Assembly: GCA_947461015.1 (NCBI GenBank)
Contig: CANHIR010000032.1
Location: 1 to 13,910 of the forward strand
Reading direction: 5' to 3'
Length of the DNA stretch: 13,910 bases
DNA from: Bacteroidota bacterium
GTDB taxonomy: Bacteria > Bacteroidota > Bacteroidia > Chitinophagales > Chitinophagaceae
Both the position numbers and the translations under genes were made by a program. Below the pieces are notes generated by a model. The model searched no databases. It saw only the letters and a list, made by a program, of their open reading frames with translations, and was not told the DNA's origin. The first letter of the stretch is position 1; each line of letters starts with the position of its first letter. This document shows, one piece after another, positions 1 to 7,281 of this stretch.

Positions 1-5
1 CTTTG

Positions 6-79
6 TGACCCCGTCAGGATTCAAACCTGAAACCTTTTGATCCGTAGTCAAATACTCTATTCAGTTGAGCTACGGGGCC
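6..79 (-). tRNA. trnR: tRNA-Arg, anticodon ACG
   Basis: The minus strand folds into a complete 74-base cloverleaf. The acceptor stem pairs 73-79 with 7-13 (one G-U), the D stem is GCTC/GAGT, the anticodon stem is TTTGA/TCAAA with loop CTACGGA, and the T stem is TCAGG/CCTGA. The anticodon ACG lies at 43-45, so the tRNA reads CGN arginine codons, presumably with A34 edited to inosine (family knowledge). The discriminator base is A at 6. CCA is not encoded, since CAAAG follows, so it must be added by the nucleotidyltransferase. Two normally fixed bases differ together: position 19 in the D loop is A instead of G, and position 56 in the T loop is U instead of C, so the tertiary pair can still form as A-U. 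All stems are intact and a strong promoter lies upstream, so I read it as functional. Confidence 0.95.
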
Positions 80-111
80 ATTCCGTTTCCTAGCTAGGCT
101 AGAAAGGGGTG

Positions 112-142
112 CAAATATAGCCCAAAATCCTATTTTACCAAA
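112..142 (-). promoter_or_regulatory. Bacteroidota-type promoter of tRNA-Arg
   Basis: On the minus strand TTTG (139-142) is followed after exactly 19 bases by TATATTTG (112-119). This is a full match to the Bacteroidota housekeeping sigma consensus TTTG-N19-TAnnTTTG. Transcription would start near 106-108, giving a leader of about 28 bases before the mature tRNA. That leader contains the 10-base palindrome CCTAGCTAGG (89-98), possibly a small hairpin removed during 5' processing. The promoter lies in the gap after nagB, so the tRNA need not depend on nagB read-through. Confidence 0.8.
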
Positions 143-172
143 GTATTTGAGGGTTTAATTCGCTTTAATTTA

Positions 173-2071
173 CTAGTAATGCCATCTCACAAAGGCCTCA
201 ATAGCAGCATATTTGGTTAATCCCAAACGGGCATATAAATCGGCTGTATTGGCGTTGCGAATTTCGGCTCTTTGCCAAAATTCTCTAGCATCTGTTCCTT
301 GGAAAGGAACACTGTCTTTTTGTGACTGATGTATGAATATACCAAAGCGTTTTTTCATTACTTGGTCAGGGCTCATGGGTACGGCCATCTCAATTTCTGA
401 AATATCCCATTCCTGCCATGCACCTTTATATAACCATACCCAACAATCTTTTACCCATTCGTCACCAGCTGTTTTTAATCGGCGCATGCTTTCAAAAATA
501 ACTTCCAAACATACTTTATGTGTACCATGCGGATCGGCAATGTCTCCTGCACAATAAATTTGATGTGGCTTTACCTTTCTTAGTAATTCCATGGTGATTT
601 TAATATCTTCTTCGCCCATTGGTTTTTTATCTATGGCACCAGTTTCGTAAAAGGGTAGGTTTAGGAAATGATAATTGTCTTCTGCTATACCTACATATCG
701 GCAAGTGGCTTTGGCTTCGCATCTTCTAATTAAACCTTTAATGGCCCTGATTTCATTTGTATCTAATTCGCCTGCTTTTTTACTTCCTAAAAATGCGCGT
801 GCTTCTGATAATATTTCATTGCTCTTTTTATTATCTATGCCAAACATGTCTTCAAAACCTACCGCAAAGTCTAAAAAACGGGTTACAAATTCATCGGTCA
901 CTGCTATATTACCGCTGGTTTGATAGCCAACATGCACTTCATGTCCTTGATCGTGTAATCGCATAAAGGTTCCTCCCATACTAATAATGTCATCATCGGG
1001 ATGGGGAGAGAAAATCATAACACGTTTTGAACTTGGAGAACTACGTTCTGGGTGTGCTGGAATGACTGCATTGGGTTTTCCCCCTGGCCATCCTGTAATG
1101 GAATCACGCAACATGTAAAACACTTGTAAATTAATATCATACACGGATTCCTTCAATACCAATAAATCGGCCAAACTGTTTTCTTTATAATCGTCCGCTG
1201 TTAAACTCAAAACAGTTTTGTCTAATTTCAATGCCAATTCAATAACAGCTTTTTTTATCATTTGAGGTGTCCACTCATTGGTGCCAGTTAACCAAGGTGC
1301 TTTATTACGGGTTAATTCTGCTGCTGCATATTCGTCTACAATGAAAGTACAGTCGTCATGGTTTTGTAATACACTTGCAGGGATTTGTTCTGTAACATCA
1401 CCTTCCACCGCTTTTGCTACTATCTCTGCTTTATTTCCCCATGCCAATAAAACAATTTTTTTCGCTTTCATGATACTACTAATACCTACTGTAATTGCTA
1501 ATTTTGGTACTTTATTTAAATCATGCCACTCGTATAAATTAGCCATCCTTGTTTGATGGTCTAAATGAATAACTCTTGTTTTTGAATGGAAGCTAGACCC
1601 AGGTTCGTTAAAACCAATGTGTCCGTTTTTGCCAATACCTAATATTTGTAAATCTATTCCACCAATTTTTTCAATGGTTTGCTCGTAGGCTACACAACGA
1701 TCTTTTAATTCATCTTTATTCCATGCTGAATTAGGCAAATTAATATGCTTTGGATCAATGTCCACATGATCAAATAAATGACGATGCATAAAACTCCAAT
1801 AACTTTGGTAAGCATTTCTTGGAATAGGATAGTACTCATCCAAATTAATCGTAATTACATTTTTAAAACTTAAACCTTCCTCTTTATGCATGCGTACGAG
1901 CTCCTTGTATAAAAGAATTGGGGTTGCACCTGTTGCCATACCCAATACACAAGGTAAGTTTTGTGCTTGCTTCTCCCGAATGAGTTTGGCAATTTGTGTT
2001 GCCAAAGCATTTGATCCTTCTGTAGGTGTCTTGTAAATTTTTACGGGAACTTTTTCAAATGATTCTAACAT
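173..2071 (-). CDS. nagB: Glucosamine-6-phosphate deaminase fused to a PIG-L/LmbE deacetylase-like domain
   Basis: The protein has 632 residues, against about 260 for a plain NagB. Residues 1-265 are a NagB/sugar-isomerase domain: phosphate loop ATGATP (46-51), DEYYP (78-82) with the proton-transfer Asp78, and GKNGHIGFNEP (147-157) with His151 and Glu156. The position of E. coli Asp141 is Asn149. After a linker, residues 350-630 form a PIG-L/LmbE domain with the zinc motif PHPDD (356-360) and a later HGTH (515-518), so its metal and catalytic residues appear intact. The NagB half should convert GlcN6P to fructose-6-phosphate and ammonia in the cytoplasm. The second half could be an N-deacetylase on an amino sugar (inference). 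Such two-domain proteins occur in Bacteroidota. There is no signal peptide. It lies downstream of pfkA-pyk on the same strand but after a terminator, and I found no good promoter directly in front, so read-through is possible. The ATG at 2069-2071 begins a typical NagB N-terminus. Confidence 0.93.
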   Translation of the reverse strand: MLESFEKVPVKIYKTPTEGSNALATQIAKLIREKQAQNLPCVLGMATGATPILLYKELVRMHKEEGLSFKNVITINLDEYYPIPRNAYQSYWSFMHRHLFDHVDIDPKHINLPNSAWNKDELKDRCVAYEQTIEKIGGIDLQILGIGKNGHIGFNEPGSSFHSKTRVIHLDHQTRMANLYEWHDLNKVPKLAITVGISSIMKAKKIVLLAWGNKAEIVAKAVEGDVTEQIPASVLQNHDDCTFIVDEYAAAELTRNKAPWLTGTNEWTPQMIKKAVIELALKLDKTVLSLTADDYKENSLADLLVLKESVYDINLQVFYMLRDSITGWPGGKPNAVIPAHPERSSPSSKRVMIFSPHPDDDIISMGGTFMRLHDQGHEVHVGYQTSGNIAVTDEFVTRFLDFAVGFEDMFGIDNKKSNEILSEARAFLGSKKAGELDTNEIRAIKGLIRRCEAKATCRYVGIAEDNYHFLNLPFYETGAIDKKPMGEEDIKITMELLRKVKPHQIYCAGDIADPHGTHKVCLEVIFESMRRLKTAGDEWVKDCWVWLYKGAWQEWDISEIEMAVPMSPDQVMKKRFGIFIHQSQKDSVPFQGTDAREFWQRAEIRNANTADLYARLGLTKYAAIEAFVRWHY

Positions 2072-2100
2072 AGCAATCTTGTCATTATTTAATTATAAAT

Positions 2101-2139
2101 ATACAAAAAAACGCTCTTTTTAAGGGAGCGTTTTTGTAT
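2101..2139 (-). terminator. Intrinsic terminator after pyk (roughly symmetrical)
   Basis: The hairpin ACGCTC (2111-2116) / GAGCGT (2126-2131) has a nine-base loop. A-rich and T-rich flanks lengthen the stem, with ATAC at the left edge mirrored by GTAT at the right. In the pyk direction the stem is followed by a run of T. It starts one base past the pyk stop codon and ends about 30 bases before the nagB start, so it should separate the glycolytic operon from nagB, completely or in part. Confidence 0.8.
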
Positions 2140-3591
2140 TTAATCTACTTTATTAATTTTAATCATGTTGGTAGGCAAGTGTAAATGAACTGGGGTACTA
2201 CCGGTGTTCACAACAATATCCTCTTTCTTAACAAATTTGTTGTCTTTTAAAACTTGAATTTGATCGGTAATAATACGGTCTAAGCTTTCTTCTTTATCAT
2301 AATAAAAGGCTTTCACCCCCCAACTTAAACTCAATTGGTTTACCAAGCTTTTTTCTTTCGTGAAAATAAATAAGGGAGATTTTGGACGAAAACTGCTTAA
2401 CATAAATGCAGTATAACCGCTTTGTGTTGTTCCAACTAAGGCTTGTGCATTGGCGTCCTCTGCTAGGCGACAAGCATTGTAACACAATGCGTCACTCACA
2501 AATGAAGGAGAGTGTGGCTGCGGCTTTAAGTCTTCTGATCGGTTATAGTTATATCCATATTGTTCCACTTCTGAAATGATTTTTCGCATGGTTTCAATCA
2601 CCAATACTGGGAATTGGCCAGTTGCTGTTTCCCCACTTAACATTACTGCATCTGCACCTTCAATAACGGCATTTGCAACGTCTGTAATCTCAGAGCGATT
2701 TGGCTTTACTCTGTCAATCATAGACTCCATCATTTGGGTAGCTACAATTACAGGTTTTGCTCTATGAATACATTTTTTGATAATCTCTTTTTGGATCAAT
2801 GGTATTTTTTCTACTGGTAATTCAACCCCTAAGTCCCCACGCGCAACCATAATGCCATCACTTGCAACAATAAGATCTCTAAGGTTTACGATTGCTTCAG
2901 GCATTTCAATTTTTGCAATTATTTTAGCTTTGCTTTTATGCTTGTTTAGAATTTCTCTCAACATATCAATATCAGCTACTCTTTTTACAAAACTCAATGC
3001 AACCCAATCCAATTCTTCTTTGATTATAAATTCAGCATCAATTAAATCCTTTTCCGTTAAAGCGGGTAATGAAATTTTAGTATCTGGCAAGTTTAATCCT
3101 TTTTTGGATGATATTATACCGCCCAAACTAACCACCACTTTTACATCACTATTTGCTTCAACACTTTGAACTTTTACTTCAATCTTGCCATCATCAATCA
3201 TTATAGTATTTCCTACCACTACATCACCAGCTAGGTTGGGGTAGGATACATAAATTTTTTCCATCGTACCAATGCACTTCTCATTTGTTAAGGTAAGCAC
3301 ATCGCCCACTTTAACTTCTAAACGATTATTTTCAATTTCACCTACTCTTAATTTAGGACCTTGTAAGTCACCTAAAATTGCTACGGTACATCCTAATTCT
3401 TTATTAATACCACGGATATTATCAATGATTTTCTTTTTGTCTTCATGGCTTCCATGAGAGAAGTTTAAACGAAATACATTCACGCCTGCAATCACGAGTG
3501 CTTTTAATTGATCGTAGGTTTCGCAAGCAGGACCTACGGTGGCTACAATTTTTGTTTTGTGATGTGTTTGTTTTAAATTTTGTTCGCTCAT
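2140..3591 (-). CDS. pyk: Pyruvate kinase
   Basis: The 483-residue protein is a normal-length pyruvate kinase, transferring phosphate from phosphoenolpyruvate to ADP in the last step of glycolysis. Visible family landmarks in order: KIVATVGPA (14-22), the metal and nucleotide site RLNFSHGS (41-48) with Asn43, Ser45 and Asp75 in GDLQGPK (74-80), a B domain at about residues 85-180, the catalytic Lys227 and metal ligand Glu229 in IIAKIEM (224-230), ARGDLGVE (250-257), ATQMMES (284-290) and MLSGETA (317-323). Residues 360-483 are the C-terminal regulatory domain. No key residue is missing. The gene begins 42 bases after the pfkA stop with no hairpin or promoter visible between them, so pfkA and pyk are probably co-transcribed, placing two control points of glycolysis under one promoter. 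A terminator follows directly. Confidence 0.97.
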   Translation of the reverse strand: MSEQNLKQTHHKTKIVATVGPACETYDQLKALVIAGVNVFRLNFSHGSHEDKKKIIDNIRGINKELGCTVAILGDLQGPKLRVGEIENNRLEVKVGDVLTLTNEKCIGTMEKIYVSYPNLAGDVVVGNTIMIDDGKIEVKVQSVEANSDVKVVVSLGGIISSKKGLNLPDTKISLPALTEKDLIDAEFIIKEELDWVALSFVKRVADIDMLREILNKHKSKAKIIAKIEMPEAIVNLRDLIVASDGIMVARGDLGVELPVEKIPLIQKEIIKKCIHRAKPVIVATQMMESMIDRVKPNRSEITDVANAVIEGADAVMLSGETATGQFPVLVIETMRKIISEVEQYGYNYNRSEDLKPQPHSPSFVSDALCYNACRLAEDANAQALVGTTQSGYTAFMLSSFRPKSPLFIFTKEKSLVNQLSLSWGVKAFYYDKEESLDRIITDQIQVLKDNKFVKKEDIVVNTGSTPVHLHLPTNMIKINKVD

Positions 3592-3633
3592 TACTTAATT
3601 GTTATATTTTTTTTCTGATTTTCTATGTTTATT

Positions 3634-4620
3634 TTAACTAGCTAAGATTTTTACAATCTTTAACCATTCGTCCGAAATTTTTTGTTTTGCTTTTACTGCA
3701 TTGTCAAGCGGTGTGTATTTCATTTTATTGTCTTCAATTCCCACCATAACATTATGGGTACCATTTAATAAACATTCAACTGCATGATAGCCCATGCGAC
3801 TTGCAATTAATCTATCTAAACAACTTGGAGCACCACCTCTTTGAATATGTCCTAAAATACAAACACGAATGTCCGCATTGGGTAAACGTTCCTTTAAGAA
3901 ATCACCCACCTGAGTACCTCCTCCAAATTCGTCTCCTTCTGCGACGATAATCAAATTCACTAATTTTTTTCTCTTTTCCTTTTCAGCCAAAGAACTTACC
4001 AGTGCTTCCATATCTGTTTTAGATTCTGGAATTAAAATATTCTCTGCTCCAGTTGCTATGCCACTATGTAAAGCAATATAACCAGCATCACGTCCCATTA
4101 CTTCTACTACAAATAAACGATCATGTGCATCAGCTGTATCTCTAATTTTATCAATGGCTTCTACTGCAGTATTTACTGCTGTATCAAAACCAATAGTGAA
4201 GTCACTTCCTGCAATATCCTTATCTATGGTTCCAGGTAATCCAATACAAGGGATATCAAATTCGTTACTAAATTTTTGTGCGCCTTTAAAACTACCGTCT
4301 CCTCCAATAACAACAATCCCGTCTATCCCTCTTTTTTTAAGGTTATTATATGCAATTTGACGTCCTTCTGTGGTGAAGAAATCCTTACTTCTAGCTGTTT
4401 TTAAAATGGTACCGCCTCTTTGAATAATATTTCCAACCGATCTTGAGTCCATTTCAAATATATCATCTTCAATCATACCATTATAACCTCTTGTCACTCC
4501 AAATACGTCTAACCCATGGTAAACGCCTGTTCTAACTACCGCCCTAATTGCAGCATTCATACCTGGGGCGTCGCCACCTGATGTTAATACTGCAATTTTG
4601 GTTACTTTTTTAGCTGACAT
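3634..4620 (-). CDS. pfkA: ATP-dependent 6-phosphofructokinase
   Basis: The 328-residue protein matches the bacterial PfkA length and phosphorylates fructose-6-phosphate to fructose-1,6-bisphosphate. The nucleotide site is SGGDAPGMN (14-22) and GGDGS (106-110); the Gly in GGDG marks the ATP-using rather than the pyrophosphate-using type. The substrate site is PGTIDKD (129-135) with catalytic Asp133, VMGRDAG (174-180), and the late GHIQRGG (257-263). In E. coli the corresponding loop reads TIDND, so Lys134 replaces Asn, next to the catalytic Asp; I take this as a lineage variant. The ATG at 4618-4620 begins a short MSAKKVTK tail before the first beta strand, as expected. It is the first gene of the likely pfkA-pyk operon, with a convincing promoter 70-100 bases upstream. 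Confidence 0.97.
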   Translation of the reverse strand: MSAKKVTKIAVLTSGGDAPGMNAAIRAVVRTGVYHGLDVFGVTRGYNGMIEDDIFEMDSRSVGNIIQRGGTILKTARSKDFFTTEGRQIAYNNLKKRGIDGIVVIGGDGSFKGAQKFSNEFDIPCIGLPGTIDKDIAGSDFTIGFDTAVNTAVEAIDKIRDTADAHDRLFVVEVMGRDAGYIALHSGIATGAENILIPESKTDMEALVSSLAEKEKRKKLVNLIIVAEGDEFGGGTQVGDFLKERLPNADIRVCILGHIQRGGAPSCLDRLIASRMGYHAVECLLNGTHNVMVGIEDNKMKYTPLDNAVKAKQKISDEWLKIVKILAS

Positions 4621-4691
4621 AATTATTCAATTGTACATTAATGTATTGATTTACAATGGTAAACCAATTGACTATCTTCTAAACGGAGCCC

Positions 4692-4722
4692 CAAATTTAA
4701 TCAATTGACATCAAATTTCAAC
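4692..4722 (-). promoter_or_regulatory. pfkA: Promoter of pfkA-pyk
   Basis: On the minus strand GTTG (4719-4722) is followed after 19 bases by TAAATTTG (4692-4699). This is a full TAnnTTTG -7 box with a three-of-four -33 box at the exact Bacteroidota spacing. Transcription would start near 4688, giving an untranslated leader of about 65-70 bases. The -33 box overlaps the edge of the operator-like repeat at 4720-4737, which suggests regulation. Confidence 0.65.
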
Positions 4723-4737
4723 GATAACGTTAACGAT
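4720..4737. promoter_or_regulatory. Operator-like repeat at the pfkA promoter
   Basis: The sequence AACGATAACGTTAACGAT holds two copies of AACGAT (4720-4725 and 4732-4737) around AACGTT. It also contains two overlapping palindromes, TAACGTTA (4725-4732) and CGTTAACG (4728-4735). The spaced symmetric core resembles LacI-family operators (inference). It touches the -33 box of the pfkA promoter and lies about 110 bases before the divergent peptidase gene, so a bound protein could affect either. No regulator gene is present in the window. Confidence 0.4.
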
Positions 4738-4847
4738 GTGGGTATTTTTCTAATATTATCCAATCGAACGTTAGTTTTTTATTCCTTATTCATCCAAATT
4801 TCATTACTTGGATTCGAATAATGATTAAATTCATTCAAATTTTTTAT

Positions 4848-7262
4848 ATGAAGAAAATATTTAAACTATCATTTTTTGCCTTTTTGATGACCCTTACATT
4901 TACCTCATTATTTTCGCAAGAAACTGCAGGTTATCAGGCTCCACCTAAAGTAATTGCCGATTTATTATTAGCCCCACCAACACCTTCTATAAGTGTGAAT
5001 GGTTCCGCTAAATATATGTTGGTCATGGAAAGAAATTCTTATCCAACTGTTGAAGAGTTGGGACAACCAGAGCTAAAGATTGCGGGATTAAGAATTAATC
5101 CATTAAATGCTTCTTTGACTAGACAAACTTATATTAATCGTTTAGTGTTAAAACAAATAGCTACTGATAAAGCGTTAGCTATTAAAGGCTTGCCAAATAG
5201 TTTAGCTGCATTAAATCCTACTTGGAATCCTGCCGAAAATAAAATTGCATTCTTTAATGTTTTAGCAAATAGCGTAGATGTATATGTAATTGATATTGCT
5301 AGTTTAACATGTAAAAAAATAAATACGGCTTCGGCCAATTTAGTTTTAGGGAATACATTAATATGGTTGGACGATGCGAATGTCATGTATAAGACCAATG
5401 TGAATGAACCTGCGAATGTTGCTAAAAAACCAATTACGCCTAAAGGACCCACAGTACAAGAAAATTTAGGTAAAGTGGCACCTAGTGTAACTTATCAGGA
5501 TTTGATTAAATCTCCATTTGACGAATATTTATTTGAATATTATACCACTGTTCAATTGGTTAAAAATAACAATGGTGTTGAAACTAAAATTGGTAAACCA
5601 TCTATTTTATCAAGTGTAACAGTTTCACCAAATAAACAATACTTTTTAACCCGTACTTTAAATAAACCATTTTCATATTTAGTAACTACATATGGTTTTG
5701 CTGCAACTGTTAATATCACCGACAATAAAGGGAACTTAGTCTATAATTTGGCCGCTTTGCCTTCTTCAGAAAATACGCCTTCGGGATATGACAATGTTCA
5801 AAATATTGCACGTGGTTTTGATTGGAGAAATGATGTGCCAGCAAGTATTGTTTATGCAATGCCTTTAGATAGTGGCTTCATTAAAAAGAAAGTGCCTTTT
5901 CACGACGTAGTTTATGCTTTAGACGCACCTTTTAATGGGGCGCCTAAAGAACTGTTTAAAACTGAAAATAGATATAGTAGAACCAGTTGGGGCAATGATC
6001 AAGTAGCATTGGTTTCGGAACAATTACGATCAAAGCAGCAGTATAGAGTTAGTTTATACAATACCAAGGCAAATACCATTAGCACTTTGTATGAAGGCAA
6101 TAGCACCGACTTATACAACAATCCAGGTAATCCTGTAACAGAAAAAAATAGTTTTGGCGAGGAGGTAGTTGCGGTTTCAAAAGACGGTCAAACAATTTTA
6201 TTTAATAATACAACTGGCGCTTCAACTAAAGGCGATTTGCCCTATTTGGCAAAATTTAATTTGCAAACCAAAAGCAGAGAAATAGTGTGGAGATGTGCTG
6301 AGGATTGTTTTGAATATGTTGCCGATGTTTTGGACATCAACAATTTAAAAGTAATCACACGTCGTGAAACTGAAAAGGAAGTTCCTAACTATTATATTAG
6401 AACTGGAAACGGTTTGGTGCAGTCTGGTCAACTTACTCAGTTTGCAAATCCATATGCTGGTATGGAAGGCGTTACCAAAGAAAAAATCAAGTACAAGCGT
6501 AAAGACGGTATTGATTTGACGGGAGATTTGTATTTGCCTAAAGGGTATAATAAAGAAAAAGATGGCCCATTGCCTAGTTTAATTTGGGCTTATCCAAGAG
6601 AGTTTACAAACGCGGCAGATGCGAGTCAAATTAGAGGTAACCAACATAAGTTCACCATGCTTTCTTGGGCTTCCCCTGTATTTTATGTAACACAAGGTTA
6701 CGCTATTTTGGATAATGCAGAAATGCCAATTGTGGCAACTTCACCAGATAAAAAACCGAACGATGATTTTGTTAATCAATTGAGTTTAAATGCTGCTGCA
6801 GCTATTGATAAGTTAGTTGAAATGGGCGTTGGAGATAGAAATAGAATGGCAGTAGGAGGGCATAGCTATGGTGCTTTTATGACAGCGAATTTATTGGCAC
6901 ATACTAATTTATTTAAAACAGGTATTGCGCGAAGTGGAGCTTATAATAGAACCTTAACTCCTTTTGGTTTTCAAAATGAAGAGCGTACATTTTGGCAAGC
7001 ACCTCAACTTTATTTAGGGATGAGTCCATTTGCATTTGCCGATAAAATTAAAGCACCACTTTTAATGACCCATGGTGAAATGGATGATAATACCGGCACC
7101 TTTCCAATTAATAGTGAGCGTTTATATGCTGCTATTAAAGGACATGGTGGTACTGCCCGTTTTGTTTATTTACCTTATGAAGCACATAGCTACAGAGGTA
7201 AAGAGAATGTGCTACATTTATTGTATGAGCAAGGTCGTTGGTTAGACAAGTATTTGAAATAG
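4848..7262 (+). CDS. Secreted S9 serine peptidase, glutamyl-endopeptidase-like (S9D)
   Basis: From the ATG at 4848 the protein has 804 residues and opens with a textbook Sec signal: MKK, a hydrophobic core, and a likely cut near LFS-Q at 23/24. An in-frame ATG at 4821 would add nine residues in front of the signal, so I reject it as the start. Residues of about 35-535 are beta-rich with repeated strand patterns, fitting the S9 propeller. Residues 540-804 are the alpha/beta hydrolase: GHSYG (671-675) with nucleophile Ser673, HGEMDDN (742-748) with probable Asp746, and EAHSYRG (778-784) with His780. The stretch around the nucleophile, including ARSGAYNRTLTPFGF, closely resembles plant chloroplast glutamyl endopeptidase, which cuts after Glu. 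It probably degrades peptides in the periplasm. It stands alone, divergent from pfkA, and is closed by a strong terminator. I saw no convincing promoter. Confidence 0.92.
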   Translation: MKKIFKLSFFAFLMTLTFTSLFSQETAGYQAPPKVIADLLLAPPTPSISVNGSAKYMLVMERNSYPTVEELGQPELKIAGLRINPLNASLTRQTYINRLVLKQIATDKALAIKGLPNSLAALNPTWNPAENKIAFFNVLANSVDVYVIDIASLTCKKINTASANLVLGNTLIWLDDANVMYKTNVNEPANVAKKPITPKGPTVQENLGKVAPSVTYQDLIKSPFDEYLFEYYTTVQLVKNNNGVETKIGKPSILSSVTVSPNKQYFLTRTLNKPFSYLVTTYGFAATVNITDNKGNLVYNLAALPSSENTPSGYDNVQNIARGFDWRNDVPASIVYAMPLDSGFIKKKVPFHDVVYALDAPFNGAPKELFKTENRYSRTSWGNDQVALVSEQLRSKQQYRVSLYNTKANTISTLYEGNSTDLYNNPGNPVTEKNSFGEEVVAVSKDGQTILFNNTTGASTKGDLPYLAKFNLQTKSREIVWRCAEDCFEYVADVLDINNLKVITRRETEKEVPNYYIRTGNGLVQSGQLTQFANPYAGMEGVTKEKIKYKRKDGIDLTGDLYLPKGYNKEKDGPLPSLIWAYPREFTNAADASQIRGNQHKFTMLSWASPVFYVTQGYAILDNAEMPIVATSPDKKPNDDFVNQLSLNAAAAIDKLVEMGVGDRNRMAVGGHSYGAFMTANLLAHTNLFKTGIARSGAYNRTLTPFGFQNEERTFWQAPQLYLGMSPFAFADKIKAPLLMTHGEMDDNTGTFPINSERLYAAIKGHGGTARFVYLPYEAHSYRGKENVLHLLYEQGRWLDKYLK

Positions 7263-7281
7263 ATTTTTACTACTTATACCT

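Noticed and set aside
6..79. tRNA pseudogene because of A19 and U56
   Set aside because: All stems are paired, the two odd bases compensate each other, and a consensus promoter precedes it.
154..170. Direct repeat TTTAATT separated by CGC after nagB
   Set aside because: Seven bases in very AT-rich DNA; no hairpin and no flanking element, so it is neither a terminator nor an attachment site.
6..172. Integration site at the 3' end of the tRNA
   Set aside because: No integrase gene and no second copy of the tRNA end are seen; the adjacent DNA is normal host sequence, though the outer side of the tRNA is cut by the window.
675..923. Open frame of 82 codons on the plus strand inside nagB
   Set aside because: It lies antisense to a well-conserved coding region, has no promoter or family motif, and its translation looks like a shadow. 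The same applies to the other frames opposite nagB, pyk, pfkA, the peptidase, ABC-F and the exported protein gene.
2777..3169. Open frame of 130 codons opposite pyk
   Set aside because: Long only because the complementary pyk frame avoids certain codons; the Ser/Ile/Thr-rich translation has no domain signature, and pyk on the other strand is certain.
4821..4847. Upstream ATG for the peptidase gene
   Set aside because: It would place MIKFIQIFY before a complete signal peptide that already begins with MKK at 4848; there is no ribosome-binding evidence for either start.
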